In this document: positions 18,466 to 28,692 of the stretch, piece after piece
Numbering within the stretch: position 1 is the first letter of the stretch
How the letters are laid out: each line of letters opens with the position of its first letter
NCBI RefSeq assembly: GCF_000702505.1
Contig: NZ_JNIM01000001.1
Location: 1,736,001-1,800,000, forward strand
Source: Thermogemmatispora carboxidivorans
GTDB taxonomy: Bacteria > Chloroflexota > Ktedonobacteria > Ktedonobacterales > Ktedonobacteraceae
DNA length: 64,000 bases
Direction: 5' to 3'
Position numbers and translations under genes: made by a program
The notes under the pieces: generated by a model
What the model was told of the DNA's origin: nothing
The model's input: the letters and a program-made list of their open reading frames with translations, nothing else
Database searches by the model: none

Positions 18466-18858
18466 TGGACCTGCGGCGCAGCAACCCCCGCCAGGAATCT
18501 GGGGAGAAGCGCCGCCTCCTTTCCCTCAAACAGTATCAGAAGATGACGACAAAAGCGCCGTAATGTCCGTGCTTTCAGACGGCAAGCCGTCTGGGCGCTG
18601 CTGCCGGTGCCTCTCTCCCCGGACCGGGTGTGCTGATCGTCTCCCTCCCTCCCTTTCTCCCTCGGTCCTGTTGGCGTGTTGGGCTGCGGGGTTACTTCAG
18701 CCCTGATGCTTGCCGGCCTCATGACTGCTTAGCTGGTTTGACTCTGGTCGACTGGCTTTCTCACGAGCTGAAGGGGGACATTCCCACGCACGGACAGGGT
18801 TGATGGGAGACGAAGAGCTGAAGGGAAGCAGGAGAGCCGCCTCCACCCCAATGCGATC
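18466..18858 (-). other. Long leader of the acidic-protein gene
   Basis: This is the stretch between the promoter at 18859-18887 and the start codon at 18465. It contains a compact perfect hairpin (18576-18593, arms CAGACGGC and GCCGTCTG with a two-base centre) and other GC-rich pairings. No ORF in it is convincing. It may be a structured regulatory leader or encode a small RNA; no known riboswitch class is recognised. Confidence 0.4.
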
Positions 18859-18887
18859 AGTATACCGGCAGGAAAAGGCAACGTCAA
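18859..18887 (-). promoter_or_regulatory. Strong minus-strand promoter
   Basis: TTGACG (18882-18887) and TATACT (18859-18864) on the minus strand are 17 bases apart, a near-consensus housekeeping promoter. The nearest downstream gene is the acidic protein. Confidence 0.65.
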
Positions 18888-19198
18888 GCGGTCCATCGGG
18901 TCACGCCTGCCATCATTTCAGCGCGTAAACGGACCTCCCCTTGCGGGGGAGCGTTGATCTCTCGGGAACGCTCCAACCCACCCGGATGTCCCAAATGTTT
19001 TCCGAAAGGCCATGATAAGAAGAAAGTGGAACCCTGTCAAGAGTCTTCCGGCTCCATCCTGGCCGATCGGTACCATGAGCGACTCTGGCATACAAGCAAC
19101 CGCCAGGAAGCTTCCCGGCCTCTCTGCCTTCCCCTCCTTTCGCATGAGCAGCTGTCCTGTCAAGGCTTCAGGTGCATTCGTCTGTCGCATCGCGACCT

Positions 19199-19227
19199 TT
19201 CTTTCACTGTTGGCGGCGTCCTATAAT
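19199..19227 (+). promoter_or_regulatory. Probable dxs promoter
   Basis: A perfect TATAAT at 19222-19227 is preceded at 17 bases by a weak -35 (TTCTTT). It lies about 30 bases before the dxs TTG start. Confidence 0.5.
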
Positions 19228-19258
19228 ACGAGGTAAGCTTTCCTGTGGGAGGACTGCC

Positions 19259-21202
19259 TTGGCAAGGATACTGGATCGCATTGATAGCCCGACTCAGCTC
19301 CGCTCGCTCAGCGTGGCGGAGATGCAGGCGCTGGCCGACGAGATTCGGCAGGAAATCATCGAGACGGTCGCAACGAGAGGAGGACACCTTGCTCCCAACC
19401 TGGGTGTTGTCGAGCTGACGCTCGCCTTGCATACCGTCTTCAATACCCCCCGTGATCTCCTTGTCTGGGATATCGGCCATCAGGCCTATGTGCATAAATT
19501 GCTGACTGGACGCCGCGATCGTTTCCGCACAATCCGCCAGTTTGGAGGCCTGTCGGGCTATCTTCGCCGCGAAGAGAGTCCTTATGATGTCTTCGGCGCT
19601 AGCCATGCCAGCACCTCCATCTCTGCCGCCCTCGGTCTGGCAGTGGCACGTGACCTGCAGGGCCAGGACTTCAAGGTCGTGGCCGTCATCGGTGATGGCG
19701 CCCTGACTGGTGGTATGGCGTTGGAAGCGCTCAACAACGCTGGCAGCCTGAAGAAGAATCTGATTATTATTCTCAACGACAACGAGAAATCCATCTCGGA
19801 TAATGTAGGCGCCATAGCCGCCGTCCTGGCCAAAGCGCGACGGGTGCAGACCTCGCCGGGCTACCAGCGCTTACGGGAGATGACCAAAGGCTCGATTGAA
19901 CGCCTGCCTGTAGTGGGTGATGTTGCCCTGGAGGCTGCCGCACGTGCTGAAACCAGCTTTAAGCAGTTTGTCTTGCATAGCAAAAGCGGGACCATCTTCG
20001 AAGAGCTGGGTTTTAAATTCTTTGGACCATTCGATGGCCATGATCTCGCCCTTCTCATCGATGTCCTGGAAAATATCAAGCGTATTGAAGGGCCGATCGT
20101 CGTCCAGGTTGTGACCAAGAAGGGCAAAGGTTGGTCCTTTGCCGAAGAAGATGCCACCAAGTGGCATGGACCTGGGGCCTTCGACTATCGCACCGGCGTC
20201 ATTAAAAAGAATCCTAATGATCCCCCGACCTATACCGAGGTCTTTGCGAACACGCTGGTCGAGCTGGCCGAGCGCGACCAGGCCATCGTTGGCATCACGG
20301 CGGCGATGGCCGAAGGCACAGGCTTGAAGAAGTTGCACCAGCGTTTCCCCGAGCGCTACTTCGACGTTGGCATTGCCGAGCAGCATGCCGTAACTTTTGC
20401 CGGCGGGCTGGCCGTCGGCGGACTGCGTCCGGTAGTTGCCATTTATTCCACCTTTATGCAGCGGGCCTTTGACCAGGTCATCCACGATATCTGCGTGCAG
20501 AACCTGCATGTTGTCTTTGCGATGGACCGCGCTGGGATTGTCGGCGAGGACGGTCCCACACAGCACGGCCTCTTTGATATCGCCTTTATGCGGATGATCC
20601 CCAATATGAGGGTCATGGCTCCTCGCGATGAAAACGAGCTGCGCCACATGCTCTATACGGCCCTGTACATGGAGGGACCAGTCTGCCTGCGTTATCCACG
20701 TGGTAAGGCACGTGGGGTAGCCCTGGACAAAGAGCTACGCCTCCTGGAGGTTGGCAAGGCTGAGCTGCTCAGGCCAGCGACCCTGGCAGAGGCCCAGCGC
20801 TGCCAGTGCACCTTGCTTGCCTATGGCACCACCGTCGAGCTTGCCGAGCAGGCGGCCACCGAGCTGCGAGAAGAAGGACTGAGCGTAGCAGTTGTCAATG
20901 CACGCTGGGCCAAGCCGCTAGACGAGGACCTCATTCTGTCCCTGGCCCGCGCAACGCGGCACCTGGTCACCATTGAAGACCACATGGTAGCGGGCGGCTT
21001 CGGCAGCGCTGTCCTTGAACTCCTGGCCCGTGAGGGTTGCCACGACGTCCGCGTCAAGCTCATCGGCTTCCCTGACCGCCTGGTCGAGCACGGAGCGCCC
21101 TCCATCCTCAAAGAACTGTATGGCCTCTCCAGCGCTCATATTAAAGAAGTCGTTCGCGAACTGCTCGGCGTCCCGGCACACAGCAGCCCAGCCTCGGCCT
21201 GA
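19259..21202 (+). CDS. dxs: 1-deoxy-D-xylulose-5-phosphate synthase
   Basis: Dxs condenses pyruvate and glyceraldehyde-3-phosphate using thiamine diphosphate, the first step of the MEP isoprenoid pathway. The 647-residue protein shows GHQAYVHKLLTGR, the ThDP/Mg motif GDGALTGGMALEALNNAG with NDNEKSIS, and the transketolase central domain with GEDGPTQHG. The TTG at 19259 is chosen because GGAGGA lies 7 bases upstream and family similarity begins with ILDRIDSP; the longer ATG-started frame has no support. dxr and ispG lie about 8-11 kb downstream on the same strand. The gene stands alone, with a hairpin after it. Confidence 0.95.
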   Translation: MARILDRIDSPTQLRSLSVAEMQALADEIRQEIIETVATRGGHLAPNLGVVELTLALHTVFNTPRDLLVWDIGHQAYVHKLLTGRRDRFRTIRQFGGLSGYLRREESPYDVFGASHASTSISAALGLAVARDLQGQDFKVVAVIGDGALTGGMALEALNNAGSLKKNLIIILNDNEKSISDNVGAIAAVLAKARRVQTSPGYQRLREMTKGSIERLPVVGDVALEAAARAETSFKQFVLHSKSGTIFEELGFKFFGPFDGHDLALLIDVLENIKRIEGPIVVQVVTKKGKGWSFAEEDATKWHGPGAFDYRTGVIKKNPNDPPTYTEVFANTLVELAERDQAIVGITAAMAEGTGLKKLHQRFPERYFDVGIAEQHAVTFAGGLAVGGLRPVVAIYSTFMQRAFDQVIHDICVQNLHVVFAMDRAGIVGEDGPTQHGLFDIAFMRMIPNMRVMAPRDENELRHMLYTALYMEGPVCLRYPRGKARGVALDKELRLLEVGKAELLRPATLAEAQRCQCTLLAYGTTVELAEQAATELREEGLSVAVVNARWAKPLDEDLILSLARATRHLVTIEDHMVAGGFGSAVLELLAREGCHDVRVKLIGFPDRLVEHGAPSILKELYGLSSAHIKEVVRELLGVPAHSSPASA

Positions 21203-21228
21203 GTGAGCGGTGGTGAGCCGTGCCTCTG

Positions 21229-21283
21229 GGCTGAGGGCAGTACGAGTCTTCCCTGCCGGTCAGGTTGAACCCTGCCCTCAGCC
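21229..21283. terminator. Inverted repeat between convergent dxs and regulator genes
   Basis: GGCTGAGGGCAG at 21229-21240 pairs with CTGCCCTCAGCC near 21272-21283 across a 31-base loop. There is no T tract, but it lies exactly between two convergent stops, so a bidirectional termination role is likely. Confidence 0.45.
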
Positions 21284-21296
21284 ACAGCATCATCCC

Positions 21297-22028
21297 TCAG
21301 TTGCGCGAACTGAGGAGATAAATGGCCTCAGTGCGGCTACGAGCGTGAAGCTTCTCAAAAATATTCTGAATGTGCTTATGTACCGTTGATTCCGCTATAT
21401 TGAGTTCCTGAGCAATTTCTCGGTTCTTGCGGCCTTTACGGATCAGATCTAGGACCTCGATTTCGCGCTCCGTCAGGGGGCGCGAGAGGTTAGGCTGGTT
21501 CAGCGCTGAGCCGTGGAGCCGCTCCTGAAGCTTATAATAGAAAGTGCGACTGGCCGCGCCCTGAGAGAAATCAGCCGGAGGAACTTCGCGGATCTTGCCG
21601 CTGAGAGTCAGTGTGCGCAAGTGTGCCAGCACGCGCGTGGCCAGGGGACCAGGGATCGAGATCTCATTACGCGCGGCGGAGCGGATGGCAGCCACCAGCA
21701 TCTCTGGCTCGATATCCTTGGTCAAGTAGCCGATGGCTCCGCGCTGGATGGCGAGCAGGGCCAGCTGTTCCTGCTGGGAGGCCGTCAGAATAACCACACG
21801 TGTCTCCGGAGAGCAGGTGAGCACCCGCTCCGTTGCCTCGAAACCATCGCATTCTGGCATGTCCAGGTCCATCAATGCAACATCCGGGTGAGTTTCACCG
21901 GCCTGGGCCTCGGCCTCGCGACCAGTGCAGGCCTCGGCCACCACTTCGATATCACCGGCTCGCTCCAGAATCTCACGCACGACACGTCGAATCAAAGTAT
22001 GATCATCTGCCAGTAGGACTCTAATCAT
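21297..22028 (-). CDS. LuxR/NarL-type response regulator
   Basis: This 243-residue two-domain regulator has a canonical receiver (LLADDHTLIRR, phospho-acceptor MDLDMPECDG, GYLTKD with the conserved Lys) and a LuxR helix-turn-helix (LTEREIEVLDLIRKGRKNREIA). A linker of about 50 residues between the domains is longer than usual. The last line, SRTEAIYLL, is typical of NarL-like proteins. No sensor kinase is adjacent. The ATG at 22028 has AAGGG at 8 bases. Unlike the regulator at 12616-13317, all phosphorylation-site residues are intact. Confidence 0.9.
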   Translation of the reverse strand: MIRVLLADDHTLIRRVVREILERAGDIEVVAEACTGREAEAQAGETHPDVALMDLDMPECDGFEATERVLTCSPETRVVILTASQQEQLALLAIQRGAIGYLTKDIEPEMLVAAIRSAARNEISIPGPLATRVLAHLRTLTLSGKIREVPPADFSQGAASRTFYYKLQERLHGSALNQPNLSRPLTEREIEVLDLIRKGRKNREIAQELNIAESTVHKHIQNIFEKLHARSRTEAIYLLSSRN

Positions 22029-22070
22029 CGTGTAACCCTTTCTGCCTCCTGTACAGTCTTAAGTCCTATC

Positions 22071-22099
22071 AGTATATAAGCAGATATGCACGTGTGCCA
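22071..22099 (-). promoter_or_regulatory. Probable promoter of the response regulator
   Basis: On the minus strand TGGCAC (22094-22099) and TATACT (22071-22076) are 17 bases apart. A short inverted repeat, ACACATA with ATATGTGT, at 22111-22130 just upstream could be an operator. Confidence 0.45.
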
Positions 22100-22233
22100 G
22101 ATAGGAAAGCACACATAAGCGAATATGTGTACACATTACACTGTACTGTGGCCTCCAAGAAGCAGGGGCTAAAAGCGTGGTTGGGTGGGAAGGTCCTGGG
22201 AAGGGAGGGAGGAGATAAGCCGGGAAATCTTGC

Positions 22234-22262
22234 TTGCGTCCATCTGCAACCTATGCTATACT
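22234..22262 (+). promoter_or_regulatory. Promoter of rpsB
   Basis: TTGCGT (22234-22239) and TATACT (22257-22262) are 17 bases apart. It predicts an rpsB leader of about 275 bases, long enough for autoregulation. Confidence 0.6.
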
Positions 22263-22271
22263 TGCAAGTTA

Positions 22272-22291
22272 GCAGGAACGAGGGTTCCTGC
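22272..22291 (+). other. Hairpin at the 5' end of the rpsB leader
   Basis: GCAGGAAC and GTTCCTGC pair perfectly around a GAGG loop, starting only a few bases after the predicted transcription start. It may stabilise the mRNA or take part in S2 feedback. The rest of the leader to 22545 shows no gene. Confidence 0.4.
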
Positions 22292-22545
22292 GGGTCGAGG
22301 CACGTGTAGCGTTCTCTTATTCATCAAGTACACACGCTCTCTGATCGGCGTTTCCCTGGTGCCCCGATACCCTCGTACCTCGAACCCTGAACAGCCCTGG
22401 CACCAGCGTGGCGAGGGGAGGGGCGCGAGCGAACGAGCGAACCAGCAGACCAAGCAACCAGGAAGCTGTGCGGCGCAAGGAGCGAGCAAGGGGAACCCTA
22501 TCGCCGATAGGAGGAGAGCGGAGGTAAAAAGGGAGGATCTGTTTT

Positions 22546-23436
22546 TTGGCCAACATTATCTCGATGAAACAGCTTCTGGAAGCTGGCGTTCATTTTGGGC
22601 ACCAGACGCGGCGCTGGAATCCCAAGATGAAGCCCTTCATCTTCATGGAGCGCAATGGCATCCATATCATTGACCTTCAGCAAACGGTGGCGCGTCTCAA
22701 CGAGGCCTACAAGTTTGTGAAGGAACTGGCTGCCAGCGGTGAAACTCTGTTGTTCGTCGGGACGAAAAAGCAGGCTCAGGAGGCGGTGGCGGAAGAAGCC
22801 AAGCGCTGTGGGATGTTCTATGTCAACCAGCGCTGGCTGGGTGGAATGCTCACCAATTTCCAGACCATTCAAGGGCGCATCCGTTATCTCCGCGAGCTGG
22901 AGGCACGGCGCGAGCGGGGTGAACTCGAGCGGCTGCCCAAAAAAGAGGCCCAGCGCCTGCAGGATGATTTAGAGCGTCTGGAGCGTATCCTGGGAGGCAT
23001 CAAGGACATGCGGCGTCTGCCTGGGGCGGTCTTCATCATCGATACCCGCAAAGAGCATACCGCTGTGCTGGAGGCCCGCCGTCTGGAGATCCCCATTGTG
23101 GCCCTGGCCGATACGAACTGTGATCCCGACGAGATCGACTATCCAATTCCGGCTAACGATGATGCCATTCGCGCTGTCCGCCTCCTCTGCTCCAAGATCG
23201 CTGATGCGGTGATTGAAGGACGCCGCGAGCTGGAGGCGCAGCAGAAGGATAGCGAGGCGCCTGTCGAGGGCGCGGCAGCTTCAGGGGAAGAAGGAGCTGT
23301 CCAGATAGAGGCGGCGGAGAGCTCGGCCTCTGGTGCTGGCTCGTCTCAGCGTGAGCGTGAAGCCACGGCCCCTGCCAGTGAGGCCGAGAGTTCATCGAAC
23401 GCCTCTGAGCCTGAGCTAGTGGCCAGAGAATCCTAG
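22546..23436 (+). CDS. rpsB: 30S ribosomal protein S2
   Basis: S2 joins the small subunit late and helps recruit S1. The 296-residue protein has the typical [39 protein letters not shown] and [15 protein letters not shown] motifs. The ribosomal core ends near residue 230. The remaining 65 or so residues form a Ser/Glu/Ala-rich, probably disordered, acidic tail not seen in ordinary S2. The TTG start at 22546 follows GGGAGGAT. tsf is next, as usual, but after an exceptional gap of about 870 bases. Confidence 0.95.
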   Translation: MANIISMKQLLEAGVHFGHQTRRWNPKMKPFIFMERNGIHIIDLQQTVARLNEAYKFVKELAASGETLLFVGTKKQAQEAVAEEAKRCGMFYVNQRWLGGMLTNFQTIQGRIRYLRELEARRERGELERLPKKEAQRLQDDLERLERILGGIKDMRRLPGAVFIIDTRKEHTAVLEARRLEIPIVALADTNCDPDEIDYPIPANDDAIRAVRLLCSKIADAVIEGRRELEAQQKDSEAPVEGAAASGEEGAVQIEAAESSASGAGSSQREREATAPASEAESSSNASEPELVARES

Positions 23437-24247
23437 TGCCATCTCGCTCCCCTACGAGTTTATCCCATCCTGCCGCTTGTCGTTCGTTCGTGATCTGGTT
23501 GCACTGCTGTGCTGCTTATCCTGCTCTCGCCCAGCAGCTGATCTCCAGCTGGCGAGAGTGGCTATCTGCGCTTGTCCCTGCAAGGCCTTTGCTGACCTCC
23601 TTTCTCGGTCCAGGCTCTCCGAGAAGGAGCATGTGAGGGCCTGGATGGCCTGAAGAACTGCAACGCTGGACCAGGCCAGGCAGAACAGCCTCCCCAGCTG
23701 CTTCGCCGATGGGGACTGGCTGGCTGGTTAGCCGGCTGGCCGAGTGAGGCGTGACAATGCCCTAGGCAGGTTGTCGGGAGTGGGCAGCAGGCAGTTCCCA
23801 ACAGCCAGGAAGAAAGGCGGGTGGCAAGGCAAGTGGCCCGGCGGGCTGGATTCATTATTAACGAACCTGTTCTTCTCTTCTCTCTGTTATCCCGCGTGCT
23901 CCAGGTCTATCGGGACCTGGCACGGACAGCCTGCGTGCGCCAGATGTCGATTGTCGGCTGCGCCCTGTGAGCTGCCATGAGACTTGGTTGGGATATGGAC
24001 CTGGTGACCACACGTGTGCCAGACCGGAAAAACTGCAAGGTTTCTCGCCTCCTGGAGCTGGCCGTGGTGGATGCCAGGTCCTCTCTATGCCGTCTGGCCT
24101 GGCGGTGTGGGCTGGTGGGGGACACTTCAAGGGGGATTCTTGGGGCGGAGGAGGCTGACAGGCTGTACACGGGCCGCACAAGGCCCAGAATCCTACTGTA
24201 CCGCAGCTGTCAAGCACTCGAAACCGTCTACGAGTGACCGAGAGTCA
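23437..24247 (+). other. Long gene-free gap between rpsB and tsf
   Basis: No ORF here has a ribosome binding site, plausible composition or recognisable family. One compact inverted repeat is visible (CCAGGTC 23901-23907 with GACCTGG 23914-23920, extended by GTG and CAC). No known RNA family is recognised. It may hold an unrecognised RNA or simply be spacer. Confidence 0.4.
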
Positions 24248-24277
24248 TTGTCAGTCAGACTGAAACCTGAGTATGCT
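24248..24277 (+). promoter_or_regulatory. Promoter of tsf
   Basis: TTGTCA (24248-24253) and TATGCT (24272-24277) are 18 bases apart, 30 bases before the tsf start. It implies that tsf is transcribed independently of rpsB. Confidence 0.55.
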
Positions 24278-24307
24278 ATCAGAGTACGCTGAAGGAGAAG
24301 CACCCTT

Positions 24308-24904
24308 ATGAATTATGCTGCTGCCGATGTGAAGAGGTTGCGTGAGGAGACTGGGGCGACCTTTGCCGATTGCAAGAGCGCGCTGGAAGAGGCGCAGTCG
24401 TGGGAGGAGGCCATCAAGATCCTCAATGCGAAGGCCAGCCGCAAGGCGGAGAAGATGATTGCCGCCGGTCGCGAGACCAAGCAGGGCGGCGTCTTCTCCT
24501 ATGTCCACCACAACAACAGCGTGGGGGTTCTGCTGGAGCTGAACTGCAGCACGGACTTCGTTGCGCGCAGCGAGAGCTTTCGCCAGTTGGCCAATGAGCT
24601 GGCTCTGCAGATTGCTGGCACCAATCCAAAGTATGTGAGTTACGAGGATGTGCCCGCCGAGGTGATCGACCAGGCCCGTCAGCAACTGCTTGAGGACCCC
24701 TCGATGGCTCGTGTGCCAGAACAAAAGCGCGAGGAGGTCATTCAGGGCAAGCTCAAGAAGCTCTTCGGCGAGCAGGTGCTGATGATGCAGCCCTGGATTC
24801 GAGATGAGAGCCAGGTGGTGGGCGACCTGGTACGCAAAGCCATCGCGGAAACTGGGGAGAACATCGTGATTCGCCGCTTCTGTCGCTTTGCCTTGGGCGA
24901 ATAG
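24308..24904 (+). CDS. tsf: Elongation factor Ts (short form)
   Basis: EF-Ts exchanges GDP for GTP on EF-Tu. The 198-residue protein is the short type known from Thermus and cyanobacteria. It has the N-terminal UBA-like helix region (VKRLREETGATFADCKSALE), the EF-Tu contact motif STDFVARSE and a single core repeat. The C-terminal end (GENIVIRRFCRF) is typical. GGAG lies 10 bases before the ATG. Hairpin 24906-24935 follows the stop. Confidence 0.95.
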   Translation: MNYAAADVKRLREETGATFADCKSALEEAQSWEEAIKILNAKASRKAEKMIAAGRETKQGGVFSYVHHNNSVGVLLELNCSTDFVARSESFRQLANELALQIAGTNPKYVSYEDVPAEVIDQARQQLLEDPSMARVPEQKREEVIQGKLKKLFGEQVLMMQPWIRDESQVVGDLVRKAIAETGENIVIRRFCRFALGE

Positions 24905-24905
24905 G

Positions 24906-24935
24906 CTAGGGAAGGAAGCGGCTCTTCCTGGCTAG
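24906..24935 (+). terminator. Possible hairpin terminator after tsf
   Basis: CTAG and AGGAAG on the left pair with CTTCCT and CTAG on the right around a small loop, followed by TCTTGT. It is weak for a terminator and could instead attenuate read-through into pyrH. Confidence 0.35.
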
Positions 24936-25964
<1,029 letters not shown>

Positions 25965-26128
25965 ACACGGGCTGGCTGCTTGCCTGCCTGCCTCTCAGCC
26001 GACCAGTCAGCCAAGGCCCAGGCTCCTGGCTTCCTGGCTGCTGTCTGGCTTGCTCGCCAGTGGCTCTACCCTGCTTTGTCGCTGGCTCTGCGTGCGTATC
26101 CAAGGTACCTTACGATGGGAGCATTGCT

Positions 26129-26686
26129 ATGGTAGATGATATTTTCGGAGATGCCGAGCGCCGGATGCAGAAAGCTGTGGAGGCGCTCCGCCATGATTTG
26201 GGGAGCATCCGCACTGGCCGCGCCAGTTCTGCCCTCGTGGAACGGATTCAGGTCGATTACTACGGCGTCCCCACGCCGATTAACCAGCTCGCTTCGATCT
26301 CTGCGCCAGAACCACGCTTGCTGGTGATCCAGCCCTGGGACCGCAGGCTGCTCCCTGATATTGAGCGGGCGATTCAGAAGTCCGATCTGGGGATCAATCC
26401 CAGTAGCGATGGCCAGGTGATCCGTCTGGCAATCCCCCCTCTCAATGAGGAGCGGCGCCGTGAGATGGTGAAACTCCTTCATAAGAAGTTGGATGAGCAC
26501 AAGGTCGCGGTCCGCAATATCCGTCGCGATGTCCAGGACAAGTTGCGTGACCGCGAGAAGAAGAAGGAGATCTCCGAAGATGAGCTGAAGCGCGGTCAGG
26601 ACCGCCTGCAGAAGCTGACCGACCGCTACATCGAGGAGATGGATAAGATCGGCAAGCTCAAGGAACACGAGATTTTGGAGGTCTGA
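26129..26686 (+). CDS. frr: Ribosome recycling factor
   Basis: RRF splits post-termination ribosomes together with EF-G. The 185-residue protein matches the family length, with the three-helix-bundle motifs RTGRASSALVERI, YYGVPTPINQLA and KLTDRYIEEMDKI. The ATG at 26129 has GGGAG 9 bases upstream; an earlier in-frame start has no ribosome binding site. uppS begins two bases after the stop, so the two genes are translationally coupled. Confidence 0.95.
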   Translation: MVDDIFGDAERRMQKAVEALRHDLGSIRTGRASSALVERIQVDYYGVPTPINQLASISAPEPRLLVIQPWDRRLLPDIERAIQKSDLGINPSSDGQVIRLAIPPLNEERRREMVKLLHKKLDEHKVAVRNIRRDVQDKLRDREKKKEISEDELKRGQDRLQKLTDRYIEEMDKIGKLKEHEILEV

Positions 26687-26688
26687 CG

Positions 26689-27552
26689 TTGACCAGGATA
26701 CGTGATCTTTTTCCCTCTTCCGTAGGGAAAAAGAGTGAGCAGTCGCAACCAGCGGTAGAGGTGCGCTCTCGGGGGCAGGAGCCAGGACTGCGGGCAGCAG
26801 GCCCGCAGACTCGGGGGCAGGAGCAGGCACAGAAGCAGGAGCAGAGCTGTCCGCTGCGTCACCTGGCCATCATCATGGATGGCAATGGACGCTGGGCCGC
26901 TCAGCGCCATTTGCCACGCCTGGCCGGCCATAAGGCCGGCGTGGCTGCGCTCCGCCGCGTGGTGGAGGCTGCCGTCGATGAGCATATCGAGTATTTGAGC
27001 GTTTATGCTTTCTCGACCGAGAACTGGGGACGCCCCAGGGAAGAGGTCGAGGGCCTCATGCGCCTTTTCTGGGAAACCATCCGCTCTGACCTGGAGAAGT
27101 TGCATCGTGACGGGGTGCGGCTGCGCCATCTTGGTCGCTTACAAGATCTCCCCCCTGCGATTCAGCGCGCCGTCCAGGAGTCGGTGGAGCTGACGCGCTA
27201 TAATAATCGTATCCATCTCAGTGTGTGCTTTAACTACGGCGGTCGCGCTGAGCTGGTCGACGCCGTCCGGCGTATTATTGCCGATGGCTTGCCACCCGAA
27301 GCGATCACCGAGGAGGTGCTGAGCTCCTATCTTTATACTCACGATCTACCCGATCCCGATCTCGTCGTCCGCACTGCTGGCGAGATGCGCGTCAGTAATT
27401 TTTTGATCTGGCAGTCGGCCTATAGCGAGTATTATTCCACACCAACACTCTGGCCCGATTTCGGGCGCGAAGATCTACGCGCGGCCCTGGAGAGCTATCG
27501 ACAGCGCCAGCGACGTTTTGGGCGGCTGACGGCTTCTCCCAGTGGCCGCTAA
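26689..27552 (+). CDS. uppS: Isoprenyl diphosphate synthase, UppS type (cis-prenyltransferase)
   Basis: The enzyme elongates farnesyl diphosphate with isopentenyl diphosphate to make the undecaprenyl carrier for cell wall and glycan export. The catalytic Asp motif IIMDGNGRWA, YAFSTENWGRP and the C-terminal RTAGEMRVSNFLIWQSAYSE region are present. The protein has 287 residues because of a 50-residue Gln/Glu/Arg-rich N-terminal extension without similarity to the family. The TTG start at 26689 lies 8 bases after GGAGG and 2 bases after the frr stop. It belongs to the frr-uppS-cdsA-dxr-rseP-ispG string. Confidence 0.94.
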   Translation: MTRIRDLFPSSVGKKSEQSQPAVEVRSRGQEPGLRAAGPQTRGQEQAQKQEQSCPLRHLAIIMDGNGRWAAQRHLPRLAGHKAGVAALRRVVEAAVDEHIEYLSVYAFSTENWGRPREEVEGLMRLFWETIRSDLEKLHRDGVRLRHLGRLQDLPPAIQRAVQESVELTRYNNRIHLSVCFNYGGRAELVDAVRRIIADGLPPEAITEEVLSSYLYTHDLPDPDLVVRTAGEMRVSNFLIWQSAYSEYYSTPTLWPDFGREDLRAALESYRQRQRRFGRLTASPSGR

Positions 27553-27569
27553 GCAGGTGGAAGGATCGC

Positions 27570-28466
27570 GTGGAGCGCGCAACTGAGAAACAGGTACAAT
27601 CAGGGAAGAAAGCTGCTGACAGCGGCGGGCCGTGGATGAATACTTTGGCCCTGCGAGTGCTGACCGCTGTTGTAGCCATCCCTATTGTCTTGCTCGTCGT
27701 CTGGCTGGGTGGTTGGGTGGCTTTTGGGGCGGCGCTCTTTGTACTGGCCTGGGGCAGCTACGAGTTGCATCAAATGATGGCGCACTCGGGTAGCCGCCCC
27801 TTGCTCTGGGTGAGCTTCGGCCTGGGGACGCTCCTGCTGCTTTCTGCCATGTTCCCCCAGTGGCGCCTGCTCTTGCTGGAGATCAGCCTGAGCGCCGCTT
27901 TGCTGGTGGCCTTCCCGCTCCTCTTTTGGCGGGAGCGTCTCGATGGCTCGCTTGTCGATTGGGCGCTGACGGTCGTCTTTGCTCTCTATCTTGGCTGGCC
28001 GCTCAGCCTCTTGCTGTTGTTGCGCGGCTCTCAGTTCGGCTGGCCTCCTCCTCGTGGTCTCTGGTGGCTGCTCTTGCTCTTTGCCGCTGTCTGGACGTTC
28101 GATTCGGCAGCCTTTTTCACTGGCCATTTTCTGGGACGCCATAAGCTGGCGCCCCAGATCAGCCCTGGCAAGACCTGGGAGGGGGTCTTCGGCGGCCTGC
28201 TCTGCACGCTGATCCTCTGCCTGCTCCTGGCTAACTCGCTGCTCCAGGTCCCCTGGTACCTGGCTCTGATCCTCGGCCTGGCTCTCTCGCTGGCTGCTAC
28301 CCTGGGCGACCTGGCGGAGTCGCTCATGAAGCGCCAGGCTCAGGTGAAGGATAGCGGTCAGCTCATGCCCGGTCATGGCGGCTTGCTCGATCGCATCGAC
28401 AGCTTGCTTTTTGCCGCCGTTGTTCTCTATTTTTTCGCTCAGCTGGCCCTGGTAGTCCCTCGCTGA
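27570..28466 (+). CDS. cdsA: Phosphatidate cytidylyltransferase
   Basis: CdsA makes CDP-diacylglycerol from phosphatidate and CTP in the inner membrane, the branch point of phospholipid synthesis. The 298-residue protein consists of about eight hydrophobic segments and ends with the CTP-transferase signature SLMKRQAQVKDSGQLMPG followed by HGGLLDRIDS. The GTG at 27570 is preceded by AGGTGGAAGGA; an ATG at 27636 (MNTLALRVL) would remove a 22-residue polar lead and is a possible true start. It lies directly downstream of uppS. Confidence 0.93.
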   Translation: MERATEKQVQSGKKAADSGGPWMNTLALRVLTAVVAIPIVLLVVWLGGWVAFGAALFVLAWGSYELHQMMAHSGSRPLLWVSFGLGTLLLLSAMFPQWRLLLLEISLSAALLVAFPLLFWRERLDGSLVDWALTVVFALYLGWPLSLLLLLRGSQFGWPPPRGLWWLLLLFAAVWTFDSAAFFTGHFLGRHKLAPQISPGKTWEGVFGGLLCTLILCLLLANSLLQVPWYLALILGLALSLAATLGDLAESLMKRQAQVKDSGQLMPGHGGLLDRIDSLLFAAVVLYFFAQLALVVPR

Positions 28467-28692
28467 TCTGCTGCAGCTGGCCGGCTCGCTTCCGGGCTGG
28501 CTCTCCTGGCGCTGGCGCGAGGTCGGTGGCAGCCAATCAGGGAGATCGGCCCGGGGTATCATGCAGAGTTTCCCTTAAGGAATGCAATCCTGACTATAGC
28601 TAGGAAAAGAGCAGAAACGTCTCCTGCTGCATGCGCTCTGCCGTGCTACAATATTCCCTGGGTAGAGCCAGCAAGGGAACAGCAAGAAAACA

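Noticed and set aside
18571..18640. Riboswitch in the leader of the acidic-protein gene
   Set aside because: The hairpins do not match any known riboswitch core I can recall; kept only as a leader with structure.
27600..28562. 320-codon minus-strand ORF over cdsA
   Set aside because: It is antisense to cdsA, is Gln/Glu-rich by reverse reading of hydrophobic codons, and has no family.
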